A stretch of DNA of 64,000 nucleotides. It comes from Macrothele yani (lineage: Eukaryota > Arthropoda > Arachnida > Araneae > Macrothelidae). Made by a program: the position numbers and the translations under genes. The notes beneath the pieces are model-generated. The model saw nothing but the letters and a program-made list of their open reading frames with translations. It did not search any database and was not told the DNA's origin. Positions 11,890 through 22,349 of the stretch are shown one piece after another. The DNA lies in NCBI GenBank assembly GCA_039090855.1, contig CM077024.1, forward strand, positions 67,706,594 to 67,770,593, given 5' to 3'. Within the stretch, counting starts at the first letter, position 1; the number at the start of each line of letters is the position of its first letter.

Positions 11890-12595
11890 TAAATTTGGAA
11901 GTTAACTCTTGAAAGAAATCAAATGGACAAGTGCTGCACTTCAGTTATCTGAAGTTCTGAAACCCATAAACTTATTGAACCCAAGAACTATATACATTAG
12001 TACATGGTACTTCTTCTCAAAGATTCCTGTATTTCTTACTTTATTAATTTTTGATATTTACAAATCACAGCGTTTTCAATTACTTTCGCTTGAAAAAACT
12101 GGCTTCACTCCAACGACCAATAGCCTAAATATTACAGTTTAAGAAGGTGCAACATTAGATAGCCCTAATAACTCATAAATTCGCTAATGTCTTTCTCGTG
12201 GAAAAATAATTACATCAGCAAATTCATTTTCATCAGTTCTTGATAAACTAATAACTGTTGTTTAGGTTGAAGCAGTTGTATTTCCATTCAATTTCAAAAA
12301 AGTTTAGGAAAATAATTTTTGAAATGGAGTAGTAAATCCACAAATCTTAACCTTCCTATATTTGAAATTTGATTAGTAACATATCTGAAATTTAATTCTT
12401 TCGTTAAACGTTTAATTATCTGAAAGAACTTTCAACGTTACTGTATTCACTTTGCTTTACGGGCATTTCAACCCTCTAAACACCTCGCGCCATTTCTTCG
12501 CTTTCAAAAATTTTGCAGCTTTCTCTTGAAACTTGGAATACTTTTTTACTGAGGGATGGGGTACAGAAATGGGTTACAAATACTTCTTTATTTGT
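11890..12595. other. AT-rich stretch without a recognised gene
   Basis: The 77-codon open frame at 11909-12142 has no motif that I recognise. Confidence 0.5.
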
Positions 12596-12794
12596 TTGGG
12601 AGGTTTAACGACAACCATGAGGAACCCGAAGGGCTATAAGCAGTTTTCCCTCTCTTATTACTGCCCTTGACTCTAGGGAAAGGAGAGAGCCAGAACCGTC
12701 AGACGAACATAACAACCATGCCTCACCAGGGTTCGTCTCGTCTGAGACCAATTGTAAGTAGCTAGCGCTTAGACCACTGCGCCACTGAGGCGGC
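12596..12794 (-). repeat. tRNA-derived SINE, copy 2
   Basis: On the minus strand it begins GCCGCCTCAGTGGCGCAGTG and ends in CGTTAAACCTCCCA. The body with GAGAGAGCCAGAACCGTCAG and GCTATAAGCAG is shared with copies 3, 5 and 7. The B box is damaged. Confidence 0.75.
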
Positions 12795-13024
12795 TTTAAA
12801 CGTTTCATAAATAAGTCGTTTAATCCTAATGATACTCCGCATGCACGCTCCGAAGGACCGAATACGCAAATGATTAAAAAACAGTGACCAATGACGAAAT
12901 CGTGGCCGCCACTGAGCATGAGAACGCCGCATCGAAGAGGGGCATAATATCAAGAGCAAAGCTCACACGCAGAGACACTTGTGACAGCGGATTACCGTTA
13001 CATTAACCTCCACGGACAGTCAAG

Positions 13025-13824
13025 ATGCCTCAACGTCGGATTCGTGCCCATTACACGCAGTTGGGATAGTTTGAAAGAGGATGTATAATGGGGCTCATAG
13101 AGGACAGTTGGTCAAGTCGCCGCATCGCTAGGCCTTTGGGTCGGAGCGAAGCGGCAATCGGACAATGTTGGCGCCAATGGGTATAGGAGAGCACATCCAG
13201 CGCGCATTGGAATGCCGAGGGCAAAGACGGAGCGCGAGGATCAAGCGATTGTGAGAGCCGCACGAACACAACCGAATTCGTTGCTCTCAAACATCCCTGG
13301 CAATGTTGCGTCGTCTACAGGTACGGATATTGCCGCCCGGACTGTTGACAGACGACTTGCTGTATGGGAACTACATTCCAGGAAGCCATTCCGCCGCGTA
13401 CACTCACCATCATGTATCGTCGGCACCGGTTGCAGTAGTGTCGGGCCCGATCAACGTGGGATAGTGTCCAGTGGCGTCGTGTTGTCTTCAGTAATGAGTC
13501 ACGGTTTGCACCTGGCGCCGATGATCAGCTGATACGAGTCTGGAGAAGAGCCGGCCACACACGGCATGGCTCTTCCAGGCCTGCCTCCGTAATGTCGACA
13601 CCCTTCCATGGCCAGCCCGATCGCCCGACCTCTCATCGATCGAATATGTTTGGGACATGAAGTGACACCTCCTACGCCCATCCTGGAATGTCGGCAAACT
13701 GGTCCGCAATTTGGACACCACCTGGCATGCCATACCTCAGGACAGTATCCGTGAGCTGTATGTGTCTATGTCACGACGGGTAACCGCTTGTGTCCGATCC
13801 AGAGGTGGCGCTATAACATACTGA
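13025..13824 (+). pseudogene. Tc1-like transposase with internal deletion
   Basis: The sequence is richer in G+C than its surroundings. It reads MPQRRIRAHYTQLG at the start, IMGLIEDSWSSRRIAR in the helix-turn-helix region and VVFSNESRFAPGADD at the first catalytic site. The first catalytic Asp is replaced by Asn. After RVWRRAGHTRHGSS it jumps to PFHGQPDRPTS and YVWDM, so the middle of the catalytic domain, including the second Asp, appears deleted. The C terminus reads TWHAIPQDSIRELYVSMSRR and ends with GGAITY and a stop at 13822-13824. Several frameshifts are present. It is related to the copy at 43400-44471. Confidence 0.75.
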
Positions 13825-14898
13825 CTTGTTCCACTCGTATAGCTGTTTTATTGAAATAACTGGCCCAAATGTTTTGGAATTGCAACCATTGTTTTTCCCA
13901 CACGTGTGCATTGTACATAACCAATTTTCATCGTGATCAGATGATTCCTTCCGGGTGCTTCGTTTTTTGTTTTGTTTGGCAAAGAGTGTATATGAACGTT
14001 GAGATACTATCGATCATAGGCGGCGGAGCCTATACGGCAGGTCCGGCTATAGCCGTACCAGGCATTTTCCCATTCAGTATGAAAATATCAGATTTTTTTT
14101 TTTTTTCAAATAACTTTTTTGCAGTTGCTTAAATAAAATATTGATGACAGTGTGGTCAGATGGAGAAGGAAGAAGTCGGTAATCTTGCCGATTTATAGTA
14201 ATTTTAGAAGGTCCATGAAGCCATAAATAGCTGTCTACTCCTTTTCGCCCTTGAGTGTAGAACTACGGTTAAACTCGAGGGGAAGGTTATTTAAACAAGC
14301 AGTAGAGGAAAAAGTTCACGCCACACCATCCCTCATTCACAGTCCCAACTGCTTGCGTGATGGGAGTCAGTGTGATACTATTGCCTGACATAAAGAAACA
14401 CCAGGAGTGCACTGTAATGCGGATTGCCAAGCAACAAACATTTCAGCAATCGCAGAAAAGAATTTTTGAGGTAATTTTACTCCTAGGCAGGCAATGCATT
14501 GCTTTCTTTTTGCGGTCATAACGAAGATGACGGCAATTTTAAATGTTTTTTGATACTGATTTCTGAAGAATGTGAAGAACTTTCGAAACGGCTTAAACGT
14601 AGGAACGACTTCGCTTCCCATGAGGTTCATAATGAAATTTTAAATATTTTGTCTTTTGATGTTGTGCGTAGCATCATAGACAGAGTAAAACAGTCTACAT
14701 ATTTTTCGCTTATAGCAGATGATACATTCGACATTGGAACACGGGAACAATTGCCTGTTTGCTTACGTTATGTAACATGATTTTATTGTGCGTGAGGACT
14801 TCATCGGATTGCATGAAGTTGAAACAACCACCTCATTTTTTCTCGAAAGTGTGATAAAAGACGTGCTTGTTGGATGCGACCTAAATTTAAACAAGAAA

Positions 14899-17111
14899 TA
14901 TGACACCGAATTTTTGGGTGTAATAAGCACGTCTTTTGAATCCGTTCTGACGCGAATTAAATTTATCAAAGCTATTCAAAGGCAATGGAACCGGTATGGA
15001 AAACAATAGTATCTGACGGAAAAAGAAGTTTTTCAATCGGGTCTTTTTTCCCTCAGATATTGGTGTAAACGGAATCTTGAGCTTACGAACTTTTAGAAAC
15101 AGAGTTATCGACAAAAATAAGATGTGAGTTTACGTCCCCTGGTAGGAAAACAATGCATTATTTTAAGAAGAAAGTATTCTCAAAAGGTTTATCCATATGA
15201 GCGGTATCGGTCCAAGAAAAAAAATTTAGTCGAATTTTCAAGAGCCCAGATTTTGCTACAAATACATCAGAAGCAGAAATTAACACTTATGATCCCTGGT
15301 GGCCAAACCATTCTTTACAAAACATTAGAATTTATGTGAAAAATATTTTCCATCAGGTCTTGTATGCGATACAGGAATAATTTTTCAAATCGGAGTTTTA
15401 GGAGCAGAAAACGCAATTTACCATTGTGCGCCCTAGCGGAAAGTCTTAAATGATTTACGTGAAATTTTTGAATTTTTAGGAAAAACATTTTGCATCGGAA
15501 ATTTGGACTTTTAGAAGTAGAGATATTGAAAAAAATAAGATATACATCTACGCCCCCTGGCATAGAAACCATGCATTATTTCCAGAAGAAACTGCTCCTA
15601 AAAGGTTTGTCGACATGAGTAGCATCGATCAACAGAATACTTTTTTTTCAATCGAGATTTTAGAAGCTCATATTTTGCTGCAAACACATCAGAAGCGGAA
15701 ATTAAGACTTGCGCCACCTGGTGGCCATACCATTTTTTTACAAAAATTAGAAATTATGGGCAACCGATTTCCCATCAGCAGCTGTATCCGGTGCAGAAGG
15801 AATTTTTGAAATCGGAGGTTTAGAAGCAGAGAAATAGTGGGAAACGCAATTTACCTTTACGCCCCCTAGCGGAAAGTCTATGAATTACTTGAAAATTTTG
15901 AATTTATAGGAAAAACATGTCACACTAGAATCACTATATAACAAAGAAGGAATTTTTCTAAATCTGACTCCTAGAAGTCGAGATATTGACAAAAATAAGA
16001 TATACGTCTACGCCCCCTGGCGCAGAAACCATGCACTATTTTAAGAAGAAAATGTTTCTAAAAGGTTTGTCGACACGAGTAGTATTGGTCTACAAAAGAC
16101 GTTTTTTTCAGTCGAGAATTTAGAATCTCATATTTTGCTGCAAATACATCAGAAGTGGAAATTAAGGTTTACGCCCCCTGGAGGCCAAAACATTTTTTTT
16201 TTTTACAAAAATTAGAAATTATGTGCAAACGATTTCCCATCAGGAGCTGTGTTAGGTGCAGAAAGAATTTTTCAAATCGGAGATTTAGAAGCAGAGAGAT
16301 ATAGGGAGAAACACAATTTAGCCCTACGCCCGCTAGCGGAAAGTCTATGAATTACTTGAAAATTTTGAATTTAAAAGAAAAACATGTCACACTAGAAACA
16401 CTATCCCACAAAGAAGGAATTTTTTCAAATCGGACGCCTAGAAGTAGAGATATTGACAAAAATAAGATATACCTCTACGCCCCTGGCGGAGAAACTGTGG
16501 GATATTTTAGGAAGAAAATATTCCGAAAAAGTTTATCGATGTGAGTGGCATCAGTCCACGAAAGAATTTTTTCAATCGATATTTTGGAAGCTCAGATTTT
16601 AAACACTTACGCCCCTGGTAGCCAAAGTACTTTTTACCAAAAATTCGAAATTATATGCAAACGATTTTCCATTAGGAGATGTATCCGCTGAAAAAAAGAT
16701 TTTTCAAATTGGAGTTTTAGAAGAAGAGTTATTGGAAAAAATGTAATTTACTTTTACGCCCCCTAGCGAAAAATCTATGCGTAATTTGAAAAGGAAACTA
16801 TATCTAAAACACTCTTCGACATAAATGGAATCGAAAGATAAAATAATTTTTATAATCGGATGTTTAGTTAGAAGCAAATATGGGGATTAAAACGAAATTT
16901 TGAATTCGACATCATCTGCATTTCTAGCAGCAAAATTGTACATCGTAAAAAAAAAAATGAAATGAAGGATCATCATTCGCATATTTCAAGCTTCCGAACG
17001 CAAAAAGAATTTTTCAAATCGGACTAATAGTTGCAGAGATACCGTGGGTACAGACGGACGGACGGACAAACCGATAACAGAAGCACGATCTTTTTTTACA
17101 AAAGTCGTGCT
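14899..17111 (+). mobile_element. Repeat family B, copy B1 (Helentron-like non-autonomous element)
   Basis: The element lies between CDLNLNK and NCRGQSYDG of the hAT gene, so its borders are known within a few bases. It starts with TGACACCGAATTTTTGGGTG (a small hairpin). The inverted motif AGCACGTCTTTTG lies at 14926-14938. An array of about 150 bp monomers follows, each centred on ACGCCCCCTGGYGG or ACGCCCCCTAGCGG. It ends with a CGGA run (17052-17068) and the hairpin AGCACGA...TCGTGCT, whose right arm CAAAAGTCGTGCT (17099-17111) is the inverse of the 5' motif. Three monomer types alternate, giving a higher-order unit of roughly 460 bp. There is no coding capacity. Confidence 0.85.
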
Positions 17112-17515
17112 AAAAACTGTCGCGGACAAAGCTACGACGGAGCAGCTAATGTGGCTGGAAGAGTGCAGGGTGTAGCCAAAATAATTTTAAATGATGAACC
17201 GAGGGCTACTTTTATTTATTGTGCAGCTCATTCCTTAAATTTGGCGCTTCAAGACACATGCCGAGCTATTCCCGAAATTCGAGACGTTTTGGATATCGCA
17301 TCTGAATTAGCAAACGTAATTCACTCGTCACCAAAGCGTAAAGCACAATTCCAAAGTTTGCAGGTGCAAATAAAATCTGAAGCTTCGAGAACTGTTAAAC
17401 CACTTTGCCCAAACCGGTGGACAGTCCGTGCAGCTGCCATTTCTTCTATATCGGAAAATTACGAAGTTCTCTTAAACTTTTTACCTGAAATTGCCTATGA
17501 AAACCACGGCCGCCC

Positions 17516-19348
17516 TACATTTGTCGCAATCGAACCATTTTTACGTAAGTTATGATGTATAAGGGCTATGGAATAGATCCCGCTCCTGTGTTCTAACCTT
17601 TGACCCCATTTCGCCCATTTTCAATAAGGTTTGACGCCAGCTGGTCCCATAACACATACTAAAATTTCATCGAAATCGAACCTTTTTTACGTTAGTTATG
17701 GCGCATAACAGCAGTGGAATGGATCCCTCTCCTATGTACTGAACTTTGACCCCATTTCGTTCACTTTAAATACGGTTCCTTCCCAGGTGATCCCCTACCA
17801 GATACTAAAATTTCATCGAAATCGAACGGTTGTTACGCGAGTTATCGTGCTGACGGACATACGCACACAACGCGTGACGTAATGAAGCAGATGGGTATCG
17901 CGACCGCCGGAAGAGTGTGACGTCATAAATCTTTAATAGGATCCACACACAACGCGTGACGTAAAGAGACAGATGGCGTGACCGCGGGCCAACATTCTCA
18001 AACGCGAGTTATGACGTCATAAGATTTCTAAGCATTGGTAACATTAATGGAACAACGCCATCACTAAAAACGTTATAATTCGGGGTAGTTATTTAACCCA
18101 CTAAACGAATTCTTCTAAAGTCGAGATCAAGCTAAATCGATTTCTAGGACCAGAAAACGGTAGGTTAACGACTTTCATCAAAATTCTTAGAGCCGTTTTC
18201 AAAATAAAATGTACATACATACATACAAGAATTGCTACTTTAAGGTGGACGTCAAGTAACTTTGCTTCCTATACTTCCAATGGAAAAACTTTTGTACACA
18301 TTTTCTTCACAATTAATGCGTTCCTAAGGATGAAAATTTGAACATCGATTAAAATAGCTTCATTTCATAACTTGGAATACTTAATATTTTCTAAGCCATA
18401 ACCGTAATTATGCAATCCAACATTTTTTTGTCCACTGACGTCATCAAAGTACAGGTCGCGCCATCTTTTCTCTAGTTTCAACACCACCAAAGGAAAAGTT
18501 ATTGATTTTTAATATAATAATGGTTATGCTTTAGAAAATATTAAGTTTTCCAAGTTATAACATGAAGTTATTTTAATCGATGTTCAAATTTTCATCCTTC
18601 GGAACACATTAATTGTGAAGGAAATGTGTACAAAAGTTTTTCCATTGGAAGTATTGGAAGCAAAATTACTTGACGTCCACCTTAATAATATGGGATAAGG
18701 ACAATGGAATGGATCGCAATCCTATGTCCTGACCTTTGACCACATTTCGTCCATTTTAAATAGGGTTCGTCTCCAGGTGGTCCCCTACTACATACTGAAA
18801 TTTCATCGAAATCGAACCATTTTTACGCACGTTATGACGCATAAGGGCAATGGAATGCATCCCGATGTTATGTCCTGACCTTTAACCCCACTTCACCCAT
18901 TCTGAATAGGGTTCGTCCCCAGGCGGTCTCCTACCACATGGTAAACTTTAATTGAAATCGAACCATATGTACGCAAGTTATGACGCATAAGGGTAATGGA
19001 ATGATCCAGCTCCTACGTCGTGACCTTTGACCCCATGTGTCCCATTTTCAATAGGGTGCGTTCCTAGGTGGTCTCCTACCACATAGTAAACTTTAATTGA
19101 AATCGAACCATATTTACGCAAGTTATGACGCATAAGGGTAATGGAATGATCCCGCTCCTACGTCGTGATCTTTGACCCCATTTGTCCCATTTTCAATAGG
19201 GTTCGTCCCCGGGTGGTCCCCTACCACATACTAAAATTTCATCGAAATCGACCCATTTTTACGCCAGTTATCGTGCGGACGGACGGACGGACGGACAAAG
19301 CTGGAGCATATACGCTTCTTCAACCTACGGTTGGAAAGCGTAAAAAAG
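17516..19348 (+). mobile_element. Repeat family A, copy A1 (lacks 5' end)
   Basis: The array begins inside a monomer right after the hAT sequence. It has monomers of about 144 bp (the landmark GTTCGTCCCCAGG recurs near 18766, 18911, 19055 and 19201). It then reaches a CGGA run (19275-19296) and the terminal hairpin CAACC-TAC-GGTTG with the motif GTTGGAAAGCGTA (19330-19342), followed by A residues. The 5' inverted motif seen in A2 and A3 is absent. A foldback unit (18244-18681) sits inside. DR1-like sequences lie near 17597, 17741, 18731, 18874, 19021 (exact) and 19163. Confidence 0.8.
18244..18681. mobile_element. Foldback MITE flanked by TTAA
   Basis: The ends are GGTGGACGTCAAGTAA and TTACTTGACGTCCACC, each preceded or followed by TTAA (18240-18243 and 18682-18685). 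The arms run for roughly 180 bp with few differences, so the whole unit can fold back on itself. A TTAA target and short inverted ends are typical of piggyBac- and Kolobok-type non-autonomous elements. Which of the two cannot be decided here. A rearranged relative with only the right end lies at about 21085-21519 in copy A2. Confidence 0.75.
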
Positions 19349-19975
19349 GGTTTTTAATTAAGCAAAGTAGTTTGGAAGAACTACGTTGTGATAATACATT
19401 TCAGAAATTGTGGACTGAAACTCTGAAACTCTCGAATGAGCTTAACTTAATGAGCCTTCTGTTCCTCGATTTCGAAGACCACCAAGGCGTATAGACGACG
19501 GAACCACAGCGTATGAATTCCCGGATCCCAAAGCCTTATTAAAGCATGTATACTTTAAATTTTTGGATAACACAACAGGCGCCATTAGTTTCGGGTTTGA
19601 TCAACCAGATTATAAAATTTATAAGAAAATAAAAGCAGTTCTGCTTGCAGCATTATTCAGGGTTGCCAGCCGAGCGGGAAACCGTGAAAAACCAGGGAAT
19701 CCGAAAATAAGGCTATAAAAATCAAGGAAAACTCAGGGAGAATGTGAATTTTGTGGCAGAGGGTGTCAAAACAAAAATACTACGTCATTTGGCTACAAAA
19801 GGCAGACTTTACGCCATTGCGCTGCAGAACTGCCGTGCCCTGTCTTCATCGTCGGTACTTCGGAACACTACATTCTCCGTGCGCACCGAGTTCCGCTTGA
19901 CGCTGAGTAAGACCATGCGGTGGGAAGAAAGATTCAGCGATTTCAAGTACTAAGGGTTTTAGGTAGTTACTATAT

Positions 19976-20318
19976 GGAAATCGTCTGTCCGCTACGGACG
20001 ACGAAAAACATCGAGTATGCCACGGAAATCGTCGGTCTGCAGCCGATGACGGAAAATATCGAGTATGCTATGGAAATTGTCGGTCCGCTACGGATGATGG
20101 AAAATATCGAGTATGTTATGGAAATCGTCGGTCCGCTACGGACGACGGAAAACATCGAGTATGCTATGGAAATCGACGGTCCGCTACAGACGACGGAAAA
20201 CATCGAATACGCTATGGAAATCGTCGGTTCGCTGCGGATGACGGAAAATATGGAGTATACTATGGAAATCGTCGGTCCGCACGGGCAACGAAAAACGTCG
20301 AGTATGCAATGGAAATCG
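19976..20318 (+). repeat. Minisatellite, 48 bp unit, about 7 copies
   Basis: The units carry GAAATCGTCGGTCCGCTACG and ACGGAAAACATCGAGTATGC. The period is divisible by three, so long open frames exist on both strands (206 codons on plus, 132 on minus). I take these as by-products and not genes. Confidence 0.9.
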
Positions 20319-20339
20319 AAAATTTCAGAAAGCAATAAA

Positions 20340-22326
20340 AAACAAATTAGTAAAATCATGCAAAGCATTGATTATGATACGCTTTCCAACATACTAGAAA
20401 TCATAAAATGGCTGTGGAATAAAACTCACTCCTACACCCTGACCTTTGATCCCATTTCGATGATATTCAACAGAACTGGTTCAGTATACCTCCGAAATAA
20501 CATGATAAAGTTTTGTCGCAATCGAAGCAATTTCACGTAAGTTATGATGCATAAGGGCTATGGAATAGACCCCGCTTCTTTGTCCTAACCTTTGACCCAT
20601 TTCGCCCATTTTCAATAGGATTCGTCCCTAAGCGCAGGCCCCTACAACATACTAACATTTCATCCGAATCGAAACATTTTTACGTAAGTTATGATGCAAA
20701 ATGGCGATGGAAGTGATTCCGCTCCTATGTCCTGACCTTTGACCCTCATTTCGCCAATTTTCTATAGGGTTTGTCCCCAGGTGATCCCTATCACTTACTA
20801 ATATTTAATCGAAATCGAACCTTTTTTACGTTAGTTATGACACATAAGAACAGTGGAATGGATCCCACTCCTATGTCCTGACCTTTGACCCCATTTCGCT
20901 CACTTTCAATAGGGTTCCTTTCCAGGTGATTCCCTTCTACATACTAAAATTTCATCGAAATCGACCGATTTTTACGCGAGTTATCGTGCAGACGAACATA
21001 CGCACACAACGCGAGACGTAATGAGGCAGATGGGAATCACAGCCATCTGCTAGCAAAAGTGTGACGTCATAAAACTTTAATAGCATCCGCACATATGTTT
21101 GACTGCTGACGTCATGAAAATACAGGTCGCGCCATCTTTTCTCTTCCCAATTAATGTGTTCCCAAGGATGAAAATTTGAACATCGATTAAAATAGCTTCA
21201 TTTTATAACTTGGAATACCTAACATTTTCTAAAACATAACCATAATTATACAATCCTACATTTGTTTGTCTACTGACGTCATCAAAGTACAGGTCGCGGT
21301 ATACTTTTTCTGGTTTCAACACCACCAAAGGAAAAGTTATTGATTTTTAATATAATTATGGTTATGTTTTAGAAAGTATTTAGTATTCCAAGTTATAATA
21401 TAAAGTAATTTCAATCGATGTTCAAATTTTAATCCTTGGGAACACATTAATTGTGAAGGAAATGTGTACAAAAGTTTTTCCATTGGAAGTATAGGAAGCA
21501 AAATTACTTGACGTCCATCTTAATAATACGGAATAAGGGCGATGGAATGGATCGCAATCCTATGTCCTGACCTTTGACTCCATTTGTCCCATTTTCAATA
21601 GGGTTGCTCTCTAGGTGGTTCCCTACCACATACTAAAATTTCGTCGAAATCGATCCGTTTTTACGCACCTTATGACGCATAAGGGCAATGGAATGCATCC
21701 CACTCATATGTCCTGACCTTTGACTCCACTTCACCCATTTTCAATAGGTTTCGTCCCCAGATGATTCCCTACCACATACTAAAATTTCATTGAAATCGAA
21801 CCATATTTACGTAAGTTATGACGCATAAGAGCACTTGAATGGCTCCCGCTCTTCTGGCATGACCTTTGACCCAACTTCACCCATTTTCAATAGTATTCGT
21901 CCCCTGGTGGTCCCCTACCACATTCTGAAATTTCATCGAAGTCGAACCATTTTTACGCACGTTATGGCGCACAAAGGCAATGAAATGCTTCCCGCTCTTA
22001 TGTCCTGACCTTTGACCCCAATTCACCCATTTTGAATAGGGTTCGTTTCCAGTGGTCCCCTACCGCATTGTAAAATTTCATTGAAATCGAACCATATTTA
22101 CGCAAGTTGTGACGTATAAGTGCAATGGAATGGATCCCGCTCCTACGTCGTGACCTTTGACCCCATTTGTCCCATTTTTCAATAGGGTTCGTCCCCAGGT
22201 GGTCCCCTACCACATACTAAAATGTCATCGAAATCGAACCATTTTTACGCCAGTTATCGTGCGGACGGACGGACAAAGCTGGAGCATATACGCTTCTTCA
22301 ACCTACGGTTGGAAAGTGTAAAAAAG
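20340..22326 (+). mobile_element. Repeat family A, copy A2 (both ends present)
   Basis: The 5' end ACAAATTAGTAAAATCATGC matches the far end of A3. The motif TACGCTTTCCAAC (20378-20390) is answered by GTTGGAAAGTGTA (22308-22320, one change) next to the terminal hairpin, with a short CGGA run at 22263-22274 before it. Between them are about ten monomers and a rearranged TTAA-type foldback (about 21085-21519). Exact TGACCTTTGACCC occurs at 20733, 20879, 21860, 22006 and 22151. Diverged versions lie near 20437, 20587, 21567 and 21716. Confidence 0.85.
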
Positions 22327-22349
22327 CAAGCAATTAATTCAAGTATACA

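Noticed and set aside
19920..20540. 206-codon open frame with EIVGPLRMTENIEYAM repeats, and a 132-codon frame on the other strand
   Set aside because: A 48 bp tandem repeat keeps frames open on both strands. No other sign of a gene.
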